Under the pieces are notes generated by a model. The model was not told the DNA's origin. It saw only the letters and a list, made by a program, of their open reading frames with translations, and did not search any database. From an uncultured Lachnospiraceae bacterium (GTDB taxonomy: Bacteria; Bacillota; Clostridia; Lachnospirales; Lachnospiraceae), in the NCBI GenBank assembly GCA_900554205.1, contig USGM01000044.1, positions 1 through 24,335 on the forward strand: 24,335 nucleotides of DNA. Reading direction: 5' to 3'. The position numbers and the translations under genes were made by a program. Shown piece after piece: positions 1-8,250 of the stretch; position 1 is the first letter of the stretch, and the number at the start of each line of letters is the position of its first letter.

Positions 1-109
1 CATAGAGCATCTTACAAATGGAAAACACACACAAACCATCTGCAAAATACATCACAATTCAGTATCACGCGTCTAACCAAACCATTATCCACGCCCCAAC
101 ATTATACTC
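1..109. other. Non-coding left edge
   Basis: This short AT-leaning stretch lies downstream of the CotS-like gene stop. I see no convincing ORF, no strong hairpin with a T-tract and no RNA gene. The first three bases read ATG on the minus strand, but nothing upstream of them resembles a ribosome binding site, so I do not call a gene start there. Confidence 0.4.
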
Positions 110-1129
110 TTAATTTGTCAGCTTGTGAAGTCCATAGGTATCGTTAATTTCACTCAAAATTTTGAGCTTTTCTTGGTCATCTTCGATAACTTTTTGGAGT
201 TTTTCCATCAAAACCGGGGATATGTAGCTCTTTCTGGTGTTCATATACCGGTTACTTATCTTCCAGAACTTCTCCGGGTAGGCAAGTCTGTAATACAGAT
301 CAATCCGGCTCTCCGTCGAGATGGGGCGCTCCCTCTCATAGGCGCGCAGCAGTTCCGAGCCGAGCGCAACCGACCAGTTTGCCTTTTCGCACAGCTTTCT
401 CAGGAGCAGATAAAGATCTCTCACCGGGTCGTCCGCGAGACATCTCTCGAAATTCACAATGAACCACCCGTTCGTTCCCATGAGAATGTTATGGTACTGG
501 TAATCCCCATGGCACATCAGCACCTTCTCCTGCGGCGGAGCACCGGCATCCCTTCTGTCGAAGACTTCCCTATAGGACTGCCACTCCTCTGTCACCGCGG
601 CCGCCTGCTCCAGAAAATAATCACATGCCCCGAGCAGATCCAGCTCGAACGTCTGCTTCTGCCCCTTTTGCTTCAGATATTTTCTGACCTTGCGGATTTC
701 CCTGTTATGCTTCTCATATTCCTTCTCAGGCCTGAACACCGAAAAGGAACCCAGAAGCTCCGCCGGAAGCTCCATGCACTTATGCAGCTCCGCCAGAAGC
801 CGCACCGCCTGAATACACTCTCCTCTGTCGGAGATATTGCACTCCCTGCCGTCCTGCCATGTCTTCAGAATATATGTCGTCTGATCGGTATCCTTTACAA
901 ACAGCTCGCCTTCCTTTGTCGGAAGAATATGCTCCGTCTGTATGCGTCCGTTCGCAGCAATAGTTTCAAGCAGACTGTTCTGCAGACGCACCTTCTCCTC
1001 GTTGCCAACATATTCCTTAAAGATAAGACTTCCCTTATCAGTATCACAAACAATAGCGCTTCTGCCCTTCCTTGTGCGAAGCACCTCTATATCATACTGC
1101 CCCAGTAATTCCACTGCTCTGTCATTCAC
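110..1129 (-). CDS. CotS-family spore coat protein / kinase-fold protein
   Basis: 339 residues, starting at GTG; AGGAGG lies about 8 bases upstream, which supports this start. The fold is that of aminoglycoside/choline phosphotransferases: a Lys at residue 38 in the N-lobe, the catalytic-loop motif HGDYQYHN at 207-214 and the following strand IVNFE at 224-228. The usual metal-binding Asp of that second motif (DF) is Asn here, as I recall is common in clostridial CotS-type proteins, so phosphotransfer activity is uncertain. The C-terminal part contains YPEKFWKISNRY, a stretch I associate with CotS-like proteins. Family members are linked to the spore coat or to unknown small-molecule phosphorylation. 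It lies 113 bp downstream of the CCA-adding enzyme on the same strand and may be co-transcribed. Family call fairly sure; biochemical role not. Confidence 0.8.
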   Translation of the reverse strand: MNDRAVELLGQYDIEVLRTRKGRSAIVCDTDKGSLIFKEYVGNEEKVRLQNSLLETIAANGRIQTEHILPTKEGELFVKDTDQTTYILKTWQDGRECNISDRGECIQAVRLLAELHKCMELPAELLGSFSVFRPEKEYEKHNREIRKVRKYLKQKGQKQTFELDLLGACDYFLEQAAAVTEEWQSYREVFDRRDAGAPPQEKVLMCHGDYQYHNILMGTNGWFIVNFERCLADDPVRDLYLLLRKLCEKANWSVALGSELLRAYERERPISTESRIDLYYRLAYPEKFWKISNRYMNTRKSYISPVLMEKLQKVIEDDQEKLKILSEINDTYGLHKLTN

Positions 1130-1242
1130 AGCCTGCCCCTCCTGCCATTCGATATGTCGGCCGAAGCGTCTTCTCCGCTCCGCTCATCATATCTTATGAG
1201 AAGGGTTCTCAAACTATTCAAAACCTTGTGAATCCAAATGAT

Positions 1243-2589
1243 TTATTGCAGTCTCTGTGCCTCCGCGAGCAGTTTATCCTTCGTGTTGCAGGAGGGATCG
1301 TCCAATACCAGCTGAAGTAATTTCTGTAACACCTCACCCAGCTCTTTTCCGGGCTTCATACCCGCGGCAATCAGGTCTGAACCGGTGACTGCCAGCGTTT
1401 TTAAGGAAACGCACTGCTCCTTTTCACAGATCTCAGTATACAGCCGCTTCCAGTTTTCCAACCGTTTCAGCTTTTCGTCCCTCAGGTAGTCGCTCTGCGC
1501 CATCATGTCGGCGTACTTTACCTGAAACAGCGCCGGGAAGGCATCCTCCCCTATCTTGTTCATCGCACGGCGCACAATCTGCAACGTCGGCTCAACACTG
1601 TTTCCGTAGTCATGGTACATCACCAGCTTATATACCATGTTAATCGTGTCATTGTCAAATTTCAGCCTGCGGAGAATCCCCTTCGCCATCTCGGCGCTGA
1701 GACTCTCATGGTTGTAAAAGTGGGTGATCCCCTGCTCGTCAATTGTCAGCGTGTCCGGCTTTCCGATGTCATGCAGGAGCATCGTCAGCCGCAGCACCTT
1801 ATCAGCGGGAACATATGCCAGTGAGTGCAAAATATGCTCCCCGACGCTGTACATATGGTGCGGATGATGCTGTTCCGTCTCCATCGCCCTGTCAAATTCA
1901 GGGAAAAATACCTTTGTGACACCCATGTCATAAGCAGTGCGGAGATAATCGGGATGCGGTGACACAAGCATCTTTACCAGTTCCGTCTGTATTCTCTCCG
2001 CGCTGATATTTTTCAGCGTGGGGGCAAGTCTGCGGATGCCCTGCTTTGTCTCCTCGTCAATCTCATAGCCGAGCTGTGCCGAAAAGCGGATCGCGCGAAG
2101 CATCCGAAGCGCATCCTCGCCAAACCGCTCCTCTGCCCTTCCGACGCATCTGATCCTGCCAAAGCGGATGTCCTCCATGCCGCCGAAAATGTCTACCAGA
2201 CCCTTTTCCTCATTATATGCCATGGCATTGATGGTAAAGTCGCGGCGTTTCAGATCCTCCTCCAGATTCGGTGTAAAGATGACCTCCTTCGGATGTCTGC
2301 TGTCCTCATATTCGCCGTCAATGCGGTAGGTCGTCACCTCAAAGCCTTCCCTGTCCTGCATGACCGTCACGGTTCCATGCTGCAGACCCGTGTCAATCGT
2401 GCGTGGAAAGAGCGCCTTTACCTGCTCCGGCTTCGCCGAGGTCGTGATATCCCAGTCCTGAGGTTGTCTGCCCAGAATAGAATCCCTGACACAGCCGCCG
2501 ACAACATATGCCTCAAAGCCTGCCGCCTGAATGGTATTTACTACCTTTTTTGCCTTTTCCGGCACATTGATCCTGATATTACTGCTCAA
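1243..2589 (-). CDS. cca: CCA tRNA nucleotidyltransferase with HD domain
   Basis: 448 residues. It adds or repairs the 3' CCA end of tRNAs in the cytoplasm. The N-terminal nucleotidyltransferase head has GGCVRD at 31-36 and the metal-binding DWD at 45-47, followed by RRDFTINAMAYN, the class II CCA-enzyme motif. The tRNA-binding and flexible-loop segment follows. An HD phosphohydrolase domain lies in the second half (MLLHDIGKP, with a later YHDYG), as in the long bacterial CCA enzymes that also have phosphatase/phosphodiesterase activity. The start is TTG, preceded by AGGAG with a 6-base spacer, so I accept it; no ATG lies nearby. It begins 12 bp after the HAD phosphatase stop, so the two form an operon. 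Length is normal for the HD-containing type. The gene name assumes CCA-adding rather than poly(A) polymerase activity. Confidence 0.93.
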   Translation of the reverse strand: MSSNIRINVPEKAKKVVNTIQAAGFEAYVVGGCVRDSILGRQPQDWDITTSAKPEQVKALFPRTIDTGLQHGTVTVMQDREGFEVTTYRIDGEYEDSRHPKEVIFTPNLEEDLKRRDFTINAMAYNEEKGLVDIFGGMEDIRFGRIRCVGRAEERFGEDALRMLRAIRFSAQLGYEIDEETKQGIRRLAPTLKNISAERIQTELVKMLVSPHPDYLRTAYDMGVTKVFFPEFDRAMETEQHHPHHMYSVGEHILHSLAYVPADKVLRLTMLLHDIGKPDTLTIDEQGITHFYNHESLSAEMAKGILRRLKFDNDTINMVYKLVMYHDYGNSVEPTLQIVRRAMNKIGEDAFPALFQVKYADMMAQSDYLRDEKLKRLENWKRLYTEICEKEQCVSLKTLAVTGSDLIAAGMKPGKELGEVLQKLLQLVLDDPSCNTKDKLLAEAQRLQ

Positions 2590-2601
2590 AGCTGTCTCCT
2601 C

Positions 2602-3408
2602 TTACACAAAGAATTTCCCGATGACCTGAATCAGTCCATCCTCGTCGTTGGTGGCGGTGATGTAATCCGCCGCGTCCTTCACCGGCTGCTGTGCATTTCC
2701 CATCGCAACACCGACCCCCGCATAGCGGATCATGGAAATGTCGTTAAAGCCGTCACCGCAGCAGATCGTGTCCTCCCGCTTTACGCCGATGACCGGAAGA
2801 ATCTTATCCAGTGAGGCCGCCTTATCCACATTCTGTGGCATGATCTCTATGAAAAAGGGCTCCGAGCGGTAAATGCTCGCATAGCTCCCGTACTTCTCCA
2901 CAAGCTGTTTCTCAAATAATTCTGCCTTCTCCGGCTCCGCCGTCATCAGACATTTATTGATGTCAAAGTCCACGAAGTTCAGGAAGTCGGAAACCTCCTT
3001 GATCGGGAGTCCGTTGATTTTCGCCTCCAGTCCGACATAATTATCCGCCGGAAATGCAGAGATCACCTCACTTCCGAGATAGGTGATAAGCCCGCAGCCG
3101 TTCTTCTCCGCGAAATGATACAGTCCCGGGAGCAGGGTCTGGGGCAGAATTTTCTGATATATAATTTCCCCTGTCTTACAGTCGATGATCCTTGCGCCGT
3201 TAAAGGAGAGCAGGTAGCCGCCGAATTTTTCCAGCTCCAGCTCCTCCTCATATCTGCGCATGCCCGGTGTAGGTCTGCCGGAGGCGAGAATTACCTTATG
3301 CCCCTGCTGCATCAGCTTCTGTATCGCCGCCTTTGTCGCCGGTGTAATTTCCTTTTTTGAATTTATCAGGGTTCCGTCTATATCTAATACCAATGCCTTT
3401 GTTGTCAT
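2602..3408 (-). CDS. Cof-type HAD-IIB family hydrolase
   Basis: 268 residues from the ATG at 3408. That start has AAAGGG about 7 bases upstream and is better than a TTG 27 bases further up. The protein belongs to the haloacid dehalogenase superfamily, subclass IIB (Cof/YidA-like), which dephosphorylates sugar phosphates, pyridoxal phosphate or flavin/nucleotide phosphates. Visible motifs are motif I DIDGTL near residue 9, motif II Ser in ASGRP, and motif IV GDGFND with the downstream acidic residues; the large central cap of type C2B lies between motifs II and III. It is the first gene of a pair with the CCA enzyme 12 bp downstream. A strong terminator separates it from the foldase gene upstream and I see no obvious promoter of its own in the short gap. 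The substrate cannot be read from sequence. Confidence 0.88.
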   Translation of the reverse strand: MTTKALVLDIDGTLINSKKEITPATKAAIQKLMQQGHKVILASGRPTPGMRRYEEELELEKFGGYLLSFNGARIIDCKTGEIIYQKILPQTLLPGLYHFAEKNGCGLITYLGSEVISAFPADNYVGLEAKINGLPIKEVSDFLNFVDFDINKCLMTAEPEKAELFEKQLVEKYGSYASIYRSEPFFIEIMPQNVDKAASLDKILPVIGVKREDTICCGDGFNDISMIRYAGVGVAMGNAQQPVKDAADYITATNDEDGLIQVIGKFFV

Positions 3409-3446
3409 GTTTATCCCTTTTCTGCGCACGTCCAATCTTCTCTCTC

Positions 3447-3474
3447 AAAAAGGCGGTGAGAAAATCCCACCGCC
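3447..3474 (-). terminator. Rho-independent terminator of foldase gene
   Basis: Read on the minus strand, a perfect 7-bp GC stem (GGCGGTG/CACCGCC) with a 9-base loop is followed directly by five T residues. It sits about 20 bp past the stop of the foldase gene, so it should end that transcript before the HAD-cca pair. Confidence 0.85.
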
Positions 3475-3492
3475 CGCCTGTTTGTTATCCAT

Positions 3493-5100
3493 TTATTCCT
3501 GAGTGCTGCTATCTGTCGATGCATCGCTGCTGTCTGTCGTTTCGTCCGCTGATGTGCTGCTCTCCTCTGATGCACTTTCCGCCGCAGCGCTTTCAGCCGC
3601 CTGAACCTTCAGATAGTTCAGATTGCCCTTGAGGTCTTCTACCGGATAATCCTTGCTGATCTCGTCCAGATACTCGCTCATGGCCGTCGAAAGGAGTGTA
3701 CTCTTGATCTTCTGGCTCCATTCGGGCTGATTCGTTCCGACATAGTAAACGACATAGGAATTCTCGCCCTCTCCGCCCACGATCGCGGTCGTGTCTCCGG
3801 CTGCACGCGCACTGTCAAACAACCATGCTGACAGGTTTGCATCCATACTTGTCGAGGTCAGTCCCTCATACAGACCGCCTTCCGCCGAAGCTCCCTGATT
3901 GTCCGCAAGCTCCGCAAAGCTGTCCTCTGTAGCGGCGCCGTTCTTCCAATCCTCGAGCAGTGCATTCGCATCTGCCGTGGAGTCCTGATTCAGAATAATA
4001 ATTCTGGCATCTATCGTAGGTGCCTGATCGAGGTAACGATCCTCGAACTCCAGAACATAGTAGAGATTGCTGGAGGTATTCTCAATGACCGTGCTGTCTC
4101 CCGCTTTTCTCTCGCTGTCAAACAGCCAGTCGCGCATCAGGCTCTGTACCTCGCTGCTCTTGGCATTCTCATGCAGGTCGCCCTCGGTCGCAACCGTCGC
4201 CAGCGCCTCCTCTGCCTTGTCATGTGCCTGACGCATTGCAAATTCGATCTCTGCCTCGGAAGGCTCGTAAGCCTTATCCTCTGTGTCGGTGGAAGTCGTA
4301 TCGTCCGTGCTGTCTGTCTCCTCGACAGGATCAGCAAGCTCGGTAGGCTCCGTGGGCAGCTCCGCGTTCACCGTAACAAGACGGTAATCAACGGAATCGT
4401 AGTTGTTCTTATTCTCCTCGTAGTAACTCTGAATCTCTTCCTCAGTAGGAGCCTTCTCCTCGGAAACCTGATCGTAGAACGCGCTGATTTCCATTGCCTC
4501 CTTGATATAGCCCTTGAGGCGGGACGCTGTAGCGTAGGTTCCGTAGGTCTGCTGGATATAAGCCTTCTCCGTCATACCCGCTTCCTCCGCAGCTGTCTTC
4601 AGGGTCTCCTCATATTTTGCATACTCCTCAGTTGCATCATAGGTAAATCCTGCTGCCTTTGCCTGATCCCTGAGTGCTTTGTTGGTAGCAATGTTCTCTG
4701 CCGCCATCTGTTCAAAATAATCCTGCCAGCTCAGTGTATCGGAATACATCTGGGTTGAAAGATCGCCGCTCAGATCGATTCCGAACATGCTCAGATAATA
4801 GCTGTACTGGGAGAGGTAGTTATTCTTCATCAGGTTGTAGTTATAATCAAACTCTACCCTTGAAACCTTTTCTCCCGCAACCTCGATATAGGTTCCGTTG
4901 ATCGTCAGGTAGCTGCGGATAGGGAAGGAAGCCACCAGGCAGAACAGCGCTGCCACAATGACAATGCCTGTGATCTTGCTGATCCTGTCCTCCTTTTCGG
5001 CCTTCTTCTTAGCCGCCTCTCTCTCCTGCATCTTCCGGTCATACCGTGTCATAACCTTCTCTTGCTTTTCTTCTGTATTTTCCGTTACCTTCTTAGACAT
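3493..5100 (-). CDS. Membrane-anchored PrsA/SurA-like foldase (peptidylprolyl isomerase family)
   Basis: 535 residues from the ATG at 5100, which has AAGGAG upstream at a rather long 12-base spacing; a GTG 57 bases further up is less likely. The layout is a cytoplasmic, highly charged N-terminus (about 1-40, probable coiled coil), a single membrane segment at about 43-60, then an extracytoplasmic SurA-N-like helical region. Two parvulin-like modules follow, each ending in the repeated motif WLFDSxRxAGD; the second also has a GGLYEGL segment typical of rotamase domains. A Ser/Thr/Asp/Glu-rich linker interrupts the first module, and the tail is a low-complexity Ser/Thr/Glu region. There is no lipobox, unlike classical lipoprotein PrsA. 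Such proteins help secreted proteins fold outside the membrane. Isomerase activity is not assured, as parvulin active-site residues are hard to place. Confidence 0.75.
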   Translation of the reverse strand: MSKKVTENTEEKQEKVMTRYDRKMQEREAAKKKAEKEDRISKITGIVIVAALFCLVASFPIRSYLTINGTYIEVAGEKVSRVEFDYNYNLMKNNYLSQYSYYLSMFGIDLSGDLSTQMYSDTLSWQDYFEQMAAENIATNKALRDQAKAAGFTYDATEEYAKYEETLKTAAEEAGMTEKAYIQQTYGTYATASRLKGYIKEAMEISAFYDQVSEEKAPTEEEIQSYYEENKNNYDSVDYRLVTVNAELPTEPTELADPVEETDSTDDTTSTDTEDKAYEPSEAEIEFAMRQAHDKAEEALATVATEGDLHENAKSSEVQSLMRDWLFDSERKAGDSTVIENTSSNLYYVLEFEDRYLDQAPTIDARIIILNQDSTADANALLEDWKNGAATEDSFAELADNQGASAEGGLYEGLTSTSMDANLSAWLFDSARAAGDTTAIVGGEGENSYVVYYVGTNQPEWSQKIKSTLLSTAMSEYLDEISKDYPVEDLKGNLNYLKVQAAESAAAESASEESSTSADETTDSSDASTDSSTQE

Positions 5101-5168
5101 GGGAAAATAATTCTCCTTCCTTCTTCGACTTGAAAATTCACCGTGCCAAAGCAGCACACCTGTCCGTC

Positions 5169-5198
5169 ATTATACTGCAAGATGGAAGTCAAGCGCAA
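5169..5198 (-). promoter_or_regulatory. Candidate promoter for foldase gene
   Basis: On the minus strand, TTGCGC and a perfect TATAAT are separated by 18 bp, roughly 70 bp upstream of the foldase ATG. The -35 element is imperfect and abuts the stop codon of the M3 peptidase gene, so readthrough from that gene is the alternative. Confidence 0.5.
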
Positions 5199-5199
5199 T

Positions 5200-6873
5200 C
5201 TATTTCACATATTTTTCAAGTTTTTCCACGATATTTTTCATGCATCCGGGCTCAAACGGGCAATCCAGACCTACTTCCTTGATCATATTCGTGTAAAAAT
5301 CGCTTGCCGAGAGCTTGCAAAGCTTCAGATAGCTCTCCCACGCTCCCTTGAAGTCCTCGTCCATCTTAACCTTGTACTGCAATGCGCAGGTCTGTGCCAG
5401 ACAGTAATCAATATAGTAGAGCGGAACATCATAGATATGTGTCTGCTTCTGCCAGAAGCCGCCCTTTCCGAAGAACCTGTCGTCACCGTAATCCATGTGA
5501 GGTCTGTACTCATGCTCAAGCTTCAGCCATGCCGCATGTCTCTCCGCGGGTGTCATGTCAGGGTTCTCGTACACAATGTGCTGGAACTCGTCAACCATAC
5601 AGCCGTAGGGAATGAATGCCGCAGAGTCCTCCAGATGCATCTCGATATATTTCTCCGCCTGATCGCCGAAGAATTTCTCCATCCAGCCCTGTGTGAAAAA
5701 TTCCATGGACATGGAATGGATCTCTGCCGTCTCCATACCAATGTCTGCATGCTCTCTGATCGGGTCCTTTCCGGACAGATAGCCCTGGAACGCATGTCCG
5801 CACTCATGGGTGATAACGTCCACATCTCCGCTGGTACCGTTGAAGTTTGCGAAGACAAAGGGTGACTGGTAGTCCGGAATGTAGGTCATATATCCGCCCG
5901 CCTTCTTCGTCTTACGTCCGATTACGTCAAAAAGCTCATTCTCCATCATGAAGTCCATGAATTCCTTCGTCTCGGGAGAAAGCTCTCCGTACATCTTCTG
6001 ACCGGCAGCCAGAATCTCCTCGGGAGTCCCGAAGGGCGCAGGGTTGCCATCCTTAAAGTATACCGCATTGTCAATATAGCTGAGCTTGTCCAGTCCGAGT
6101 CTCTTTCTTCTGCGCTCGTGCAGCTCCTCCGCAAAGGGAACGAAGTCCTTCTTCACCTGCTCGCGGTATGCCTCGACCTCCTTGCGTCCGTAGCAGTTTC
6201 TGCCCATACGGTAATAGCCGAGCTCCAGATAGTTGTCGTAGCCCATCTTCTTCGCCTGTGCAGTACGGTTCTTCACCAGCTTATCATAAATTTCGTCGAG
6301 CTTGTCTGCATTTGCCTCAAAGAACGCGCTGTACTCTTTCCATGCAGCTGCTCTCACGTTCCTGTCCTGATGGATCAGATAGGGGCGCATCAGGGAAAGG
6401 TTCAGCTCCTTGCCGTCGAAGTTGATCTTTGCGCTGGCAATCAGCTTGTCATACTCCATCGTCAATGCATTCTCTTCCTGCATCAGCGGAATCAGTTTCT
6501 CATCCATCGCCTTCTGGGCGATTTCCATATTCTTAAAGGCTACCGGCCCGATCTTTTTCTCAAGGTAATCCCTGAAGGGGGATTCATAGAGCTTCTTCTG
6601 GTATGCCAGAAGAACGTTGCTGTACTCAGGCATCTTCTCATCATAATATTCATGCTCTTTCTCATAGAAGGCATCTGAGGTGTCGATGTCAAATCGGATA
6701 TTTGCGATGGTGTACATCGAGTCAACTCTTCCGGTCAGCTTATAATACTTCTGATGAATGGCAAACTGCTCCTCTCCGCTCTTTGCCGCATCGAATGCCT
6801 CCATAAGCTCCTTTAATTCCTTCTGTACCTCATCAAAATCAATTCTTTCATAAGGCATTTCCTTAAACTTCAT
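5200..6873 (-). CDS. M3 family oligoendopeptidase
   Basis: 557 residues. This is a cytoplasmic zinc metallopeptidase of the PepF/thimet oligopeptidase group, which breaks short peptides into smaller ones. The zinc motif HECGH lies at 356-360, and the third ligand is the Glu at about 383 in ETAEIHSMSMEFF. The N-terminal two-thirds is the helical bowl expected of the family, and no signal peptide is present. Length matches the shorter clostridial M3 oligoendopeptidases. The ATG start has an AGAGGA-type site about 8 bases upstream, and a good promoter lies about 50 bp before it. It is followed 99 bp later by the foldase gene on the same strand. The family call is secure; its natural peptides are unknown, and pepF would be a reasonable but unproven name. 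Confidence 0.93.
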   Translation of the reverse strand: MKFKEMPYERIDFDEVQKELKELMEAFDAAKSGEEQFAIHQKYYKLTGRVDSMYTIANIRFDIDTSDAFYEKEHEYYDEKMPEYSNVLLAYQKKLYESPFRDYLEKKIGPVAFKNMEIAQKAMDEKLIPLMQEENALTMEYDKLIASAKINFDGKELNLSLMRPYLIHQDRNVRAAAWKEYSAFFEANADKLDEIYDKLVKNRTAQAKKMGYDNYLELGYYRMGRNCYGRKEVEAYREQVKKDFVPFAEELHERRRKRLGLDKLSYIDNAVYFKDGNPAPFGTPEEILAAGQKMYGELSPETKEFMDFMMENELFDVIGRKTKKAGGYMTYIPDYQSPFVFANFNGTSGDVDVITHECGHAFQGYLSGKDPIREHADIGMETAEIHSMSMEFFTQGWMEKFFGDQAEKYIEMHLEDSAAFIPYGCMVDEFQHIVYENPDMTPAERHAAWLKLEHEYRPHMDYGDDRFFGKGGFWQKQTHIYDVPLYYIDYCLAQTCALQYKVKMDEDFKGAWESYLKLCKLSASDFYTNMIKEVGLDCPFEPGCMKNIVEKLEKYVK

Positions 6874-6921
6874 ACTCTTTTCCTCTTTTCTGCGCCTGTC
6901 ACAGCACCACTAATGAAACCT

Positions 6922-6950
6922 ATTCTACATGATTTTCGGAAAACTGTAAA
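6922..6950 (-). promoter_or_regulatory. Promoter of M3 peptidase gene
   Basis: On the minus strand, TTTACA and TAGAAT are separated by 17 bp, about 50 bp upstream of the peptidase ATG. Both boxes differ from the sigma-A consensus by a single base. It is back to back with the promoter of the plus-strand gene. Confidence 0.65.
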
Positions 6951-6982
6951 CAAAACAACCTATGAATTTCTCTCATTTACTC

Positions 6983-7010
6983 TTGACAGATAATTGCAAT
7001 ATGCTAATAT
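6983..7010 (+). promoter_or_regulatory. Strong sigma-A type promoter with extended -10
   Basis: A perfect TTGACA at 6983-6988 and TAATAT at 7005-7010 are separated by 16 bp, with TG one base before the -10 box (extended -10). It lies about 50 bp before the start of the two-TM gene, whose AGGAGGG ribosome binding site is at 7050-7056. It is the strongest promoter I can see in the window. Confidence 0.75.
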
Positions 7011-7061
7011 TGAAACTGCTGTTTTAGATTATTTTTTATATTTTCAATCAGGAGGGAAAGT

Positions 7062-8183
7062 ATGTTAGAAGAACTGAAGAAAAAAAGTCTTAAAAGCTCG
7101 CTGGCACTCAGTATTATTTTAATTATTGCAGGACTGGCGCTGGCAATCTGGCAGGCACCGAACGCATTCTATACCATGACAGGGTATGTGCAGTTTGAAA
7201 AGCTGGAGCTTGACGAGATCAAGAATCAGCTCGTGAAGATCGACGTTGACACTGTATTTGACTGTTATCTCGAGGAATACAGCGAAAACACAAAGACACA
7301 TCACCGCACAACAACCGACCTGTACTACATTACATGGACGGGTGATGAAAATGCTATGGATTATCGTTACATCACGATTAAGGTTCCGGTAAAATATCAG
7401 GACCGCATGGATGAGATCATGGAAGATACCTACAACGGCATTTACTCCAGTCCCCTCACCCTTACCGGTAAGATAGAAAAGCTCTCTACAGAGGATTATG
7501 GTTATTTTGAAGAATATTTTGTAGATCAACAGGATTTCACACAGGAAGAATTTGAAGCCATGACTTCTCCCTACTACATCAATATTCATGTCAGCACAGC
7601 AAGCCAGAATGTCGTATATCTGGTACTTTTCTTCGCCGGCATTGTATTGATCGCATATAGCATCTTCAGAATCGTAAAGGCTTCCAGCGGCGGTTACATA
7701 AAGAGCTTCCAGAAGAGCTATCAGGATGCCGGCTTCAGCGATACAGCAATAGAGTCCGATATGAATTCTGCTGTCAACTACTTAAAGAAAAACTCGATCA
7801 AGCTCGGAAGGCTCTGCATATATGATCTCCAGGGTACCGTCCCCAAGGCAGTTCCCGTAAGCAAGATACTTTGGGCTTACCAGAACACGACAACACACCG
7901 CACCAACGGCATTAAGACCGGTGTCACCTACAGCATCAACATTTACAGCGAGGAACATTCAAAGGTTCAGATCATCAGCGTTCCCGATGAAGCTACCGCG
8001 CAGGATATTCTTCATAATATGGACAGCATGTACCCTTGGGTTGTTGTCGGATATACCGAAGACCTGAAGAGAATGTTCTTTAAGGATCGCGCCCAGTTCA
8101 TGCAGCTGCGTTACAACAGCGTCGAGCATACCACGGTAGAACCCGGCTTCGAGGGCTTCCAGAACAATTACAGTGCAAACTAA
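7062..8183 (+). CDS. Uncharacterised two-transmembrane protein
   Basis: 373 residues; not recognised with confidence (it resembles families known only as DUFs, perhaps DUF6709, which I cannot verify). A first membrane segment at about 13-30 is followed by an extracytoplasmic-looking domain of about 150 residues (FEKLEL to INIHVS), rich in Asp, Glu and Tyr. A second membrane segment lies at about 184-203, then a soluble C-terminal domain of about 170 residues that should face the cytoplasm. The C-terminal domain contains the segment VPVSKILWAYQNTTTHRTNGIKTG split by turns, suggestive of a beta-rich fold. Start and expression are well supported: extended -10 promoter and AGGAGGG at good spacing. 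It is a single-gene unit, convergent with the leuA fusion and divergent from the peptidase. Its topology would allow signalling or envelope sensing, but nothing in sequence proves a function. Confidence 0.8.
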   Translation: MLEELKKKSLKSSLALSIILIIAGLALAIWQAPNAFYTMTGYVQFEKLELDEIKNQLVKIDVDTVFDCYLEEYSENTKTHHRTTTDLYYITWTGDENAMDYRYITIKVPVKYQDRMDEIMEDTYNGIYSSPLTLTGKIEKLSTEDYGYFEEYFVDQQDFTQEEFEAMTSPYYINIHVSTASQNVVYLVLFFAGIVLIAYSIFRIVKASSGGYIKSFQKSYQDAGFSDTAIESDMNSAVNYLKKNSIKLGRLCIYDLQGTVPKAVPVSKILWAYQNTTTHRTNGIKTGVTYSINIYSEEHSKVQIISVPDEATAQDILHNMDSMYPWVVVGYTEDLKRMFFKDRAQFMQLRYNSVEHTTVEPGFEGFQNNYSAN

Positions 8184-8210
8184 AAAGCTGAAAACCGAGG
8201 CTTTCAGCTT
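8182..8210 (-). terminator. Terminator of the leuA-araC gene
   Basis: Read on the minus strand, a perfect 9-bp stem (AAGCTGAAA/TTTCAGCTT) with an 8-base loop runs into five T residues, about 27 bp past the leuA fusion stop. In the plus direction the same hairpin lacks a T-tract, so it serves mainly the minus-strand transcript; it also begins just after the plus-strand gene stop. Confidence 0.7.
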
Positions 8211-8225
8211 CATACCGAAAATGCG

Positions 8226-8250
8226 GAAAGCAGGGGTCAACCCTGCTTTC
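8226..8250. terminator. Perfect 10-bp hairpin containing the leuA stop codon
   Basis: GAAAGCAGGG and CCCTGCTTTC pair perfectly around a 5-base loop, and the loop holds the TGA stop of the leuA fusion. There is no clean T-tract on either side, so it is at best a weak terminator for the plus-strand gene or an mRNA 3'-end stabiliser. Confidence 0.45.

Noticed and set aside
125..1108. Long plus-strand open frame opposite the CotS-like gene
   Set aside because: It is antisense to a well-supported gene, has no family features, and its Leu/Arg/His-rich composition is that of a reverse-frame shadow.
1130..1242. Promoter or terminator between cca and the CotS-like gene
   Set aside because: Only 5-bp hairpins and poorly spaced -10-like boxes (TATGAT) are present; not strong enough to list.
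2602..3435. TTG start 27 bases upstream for the HAD gene
   Set aside because: The ATG at 3408 has a ribosome binding site and leaves the family-typical distance to DIDGTL.
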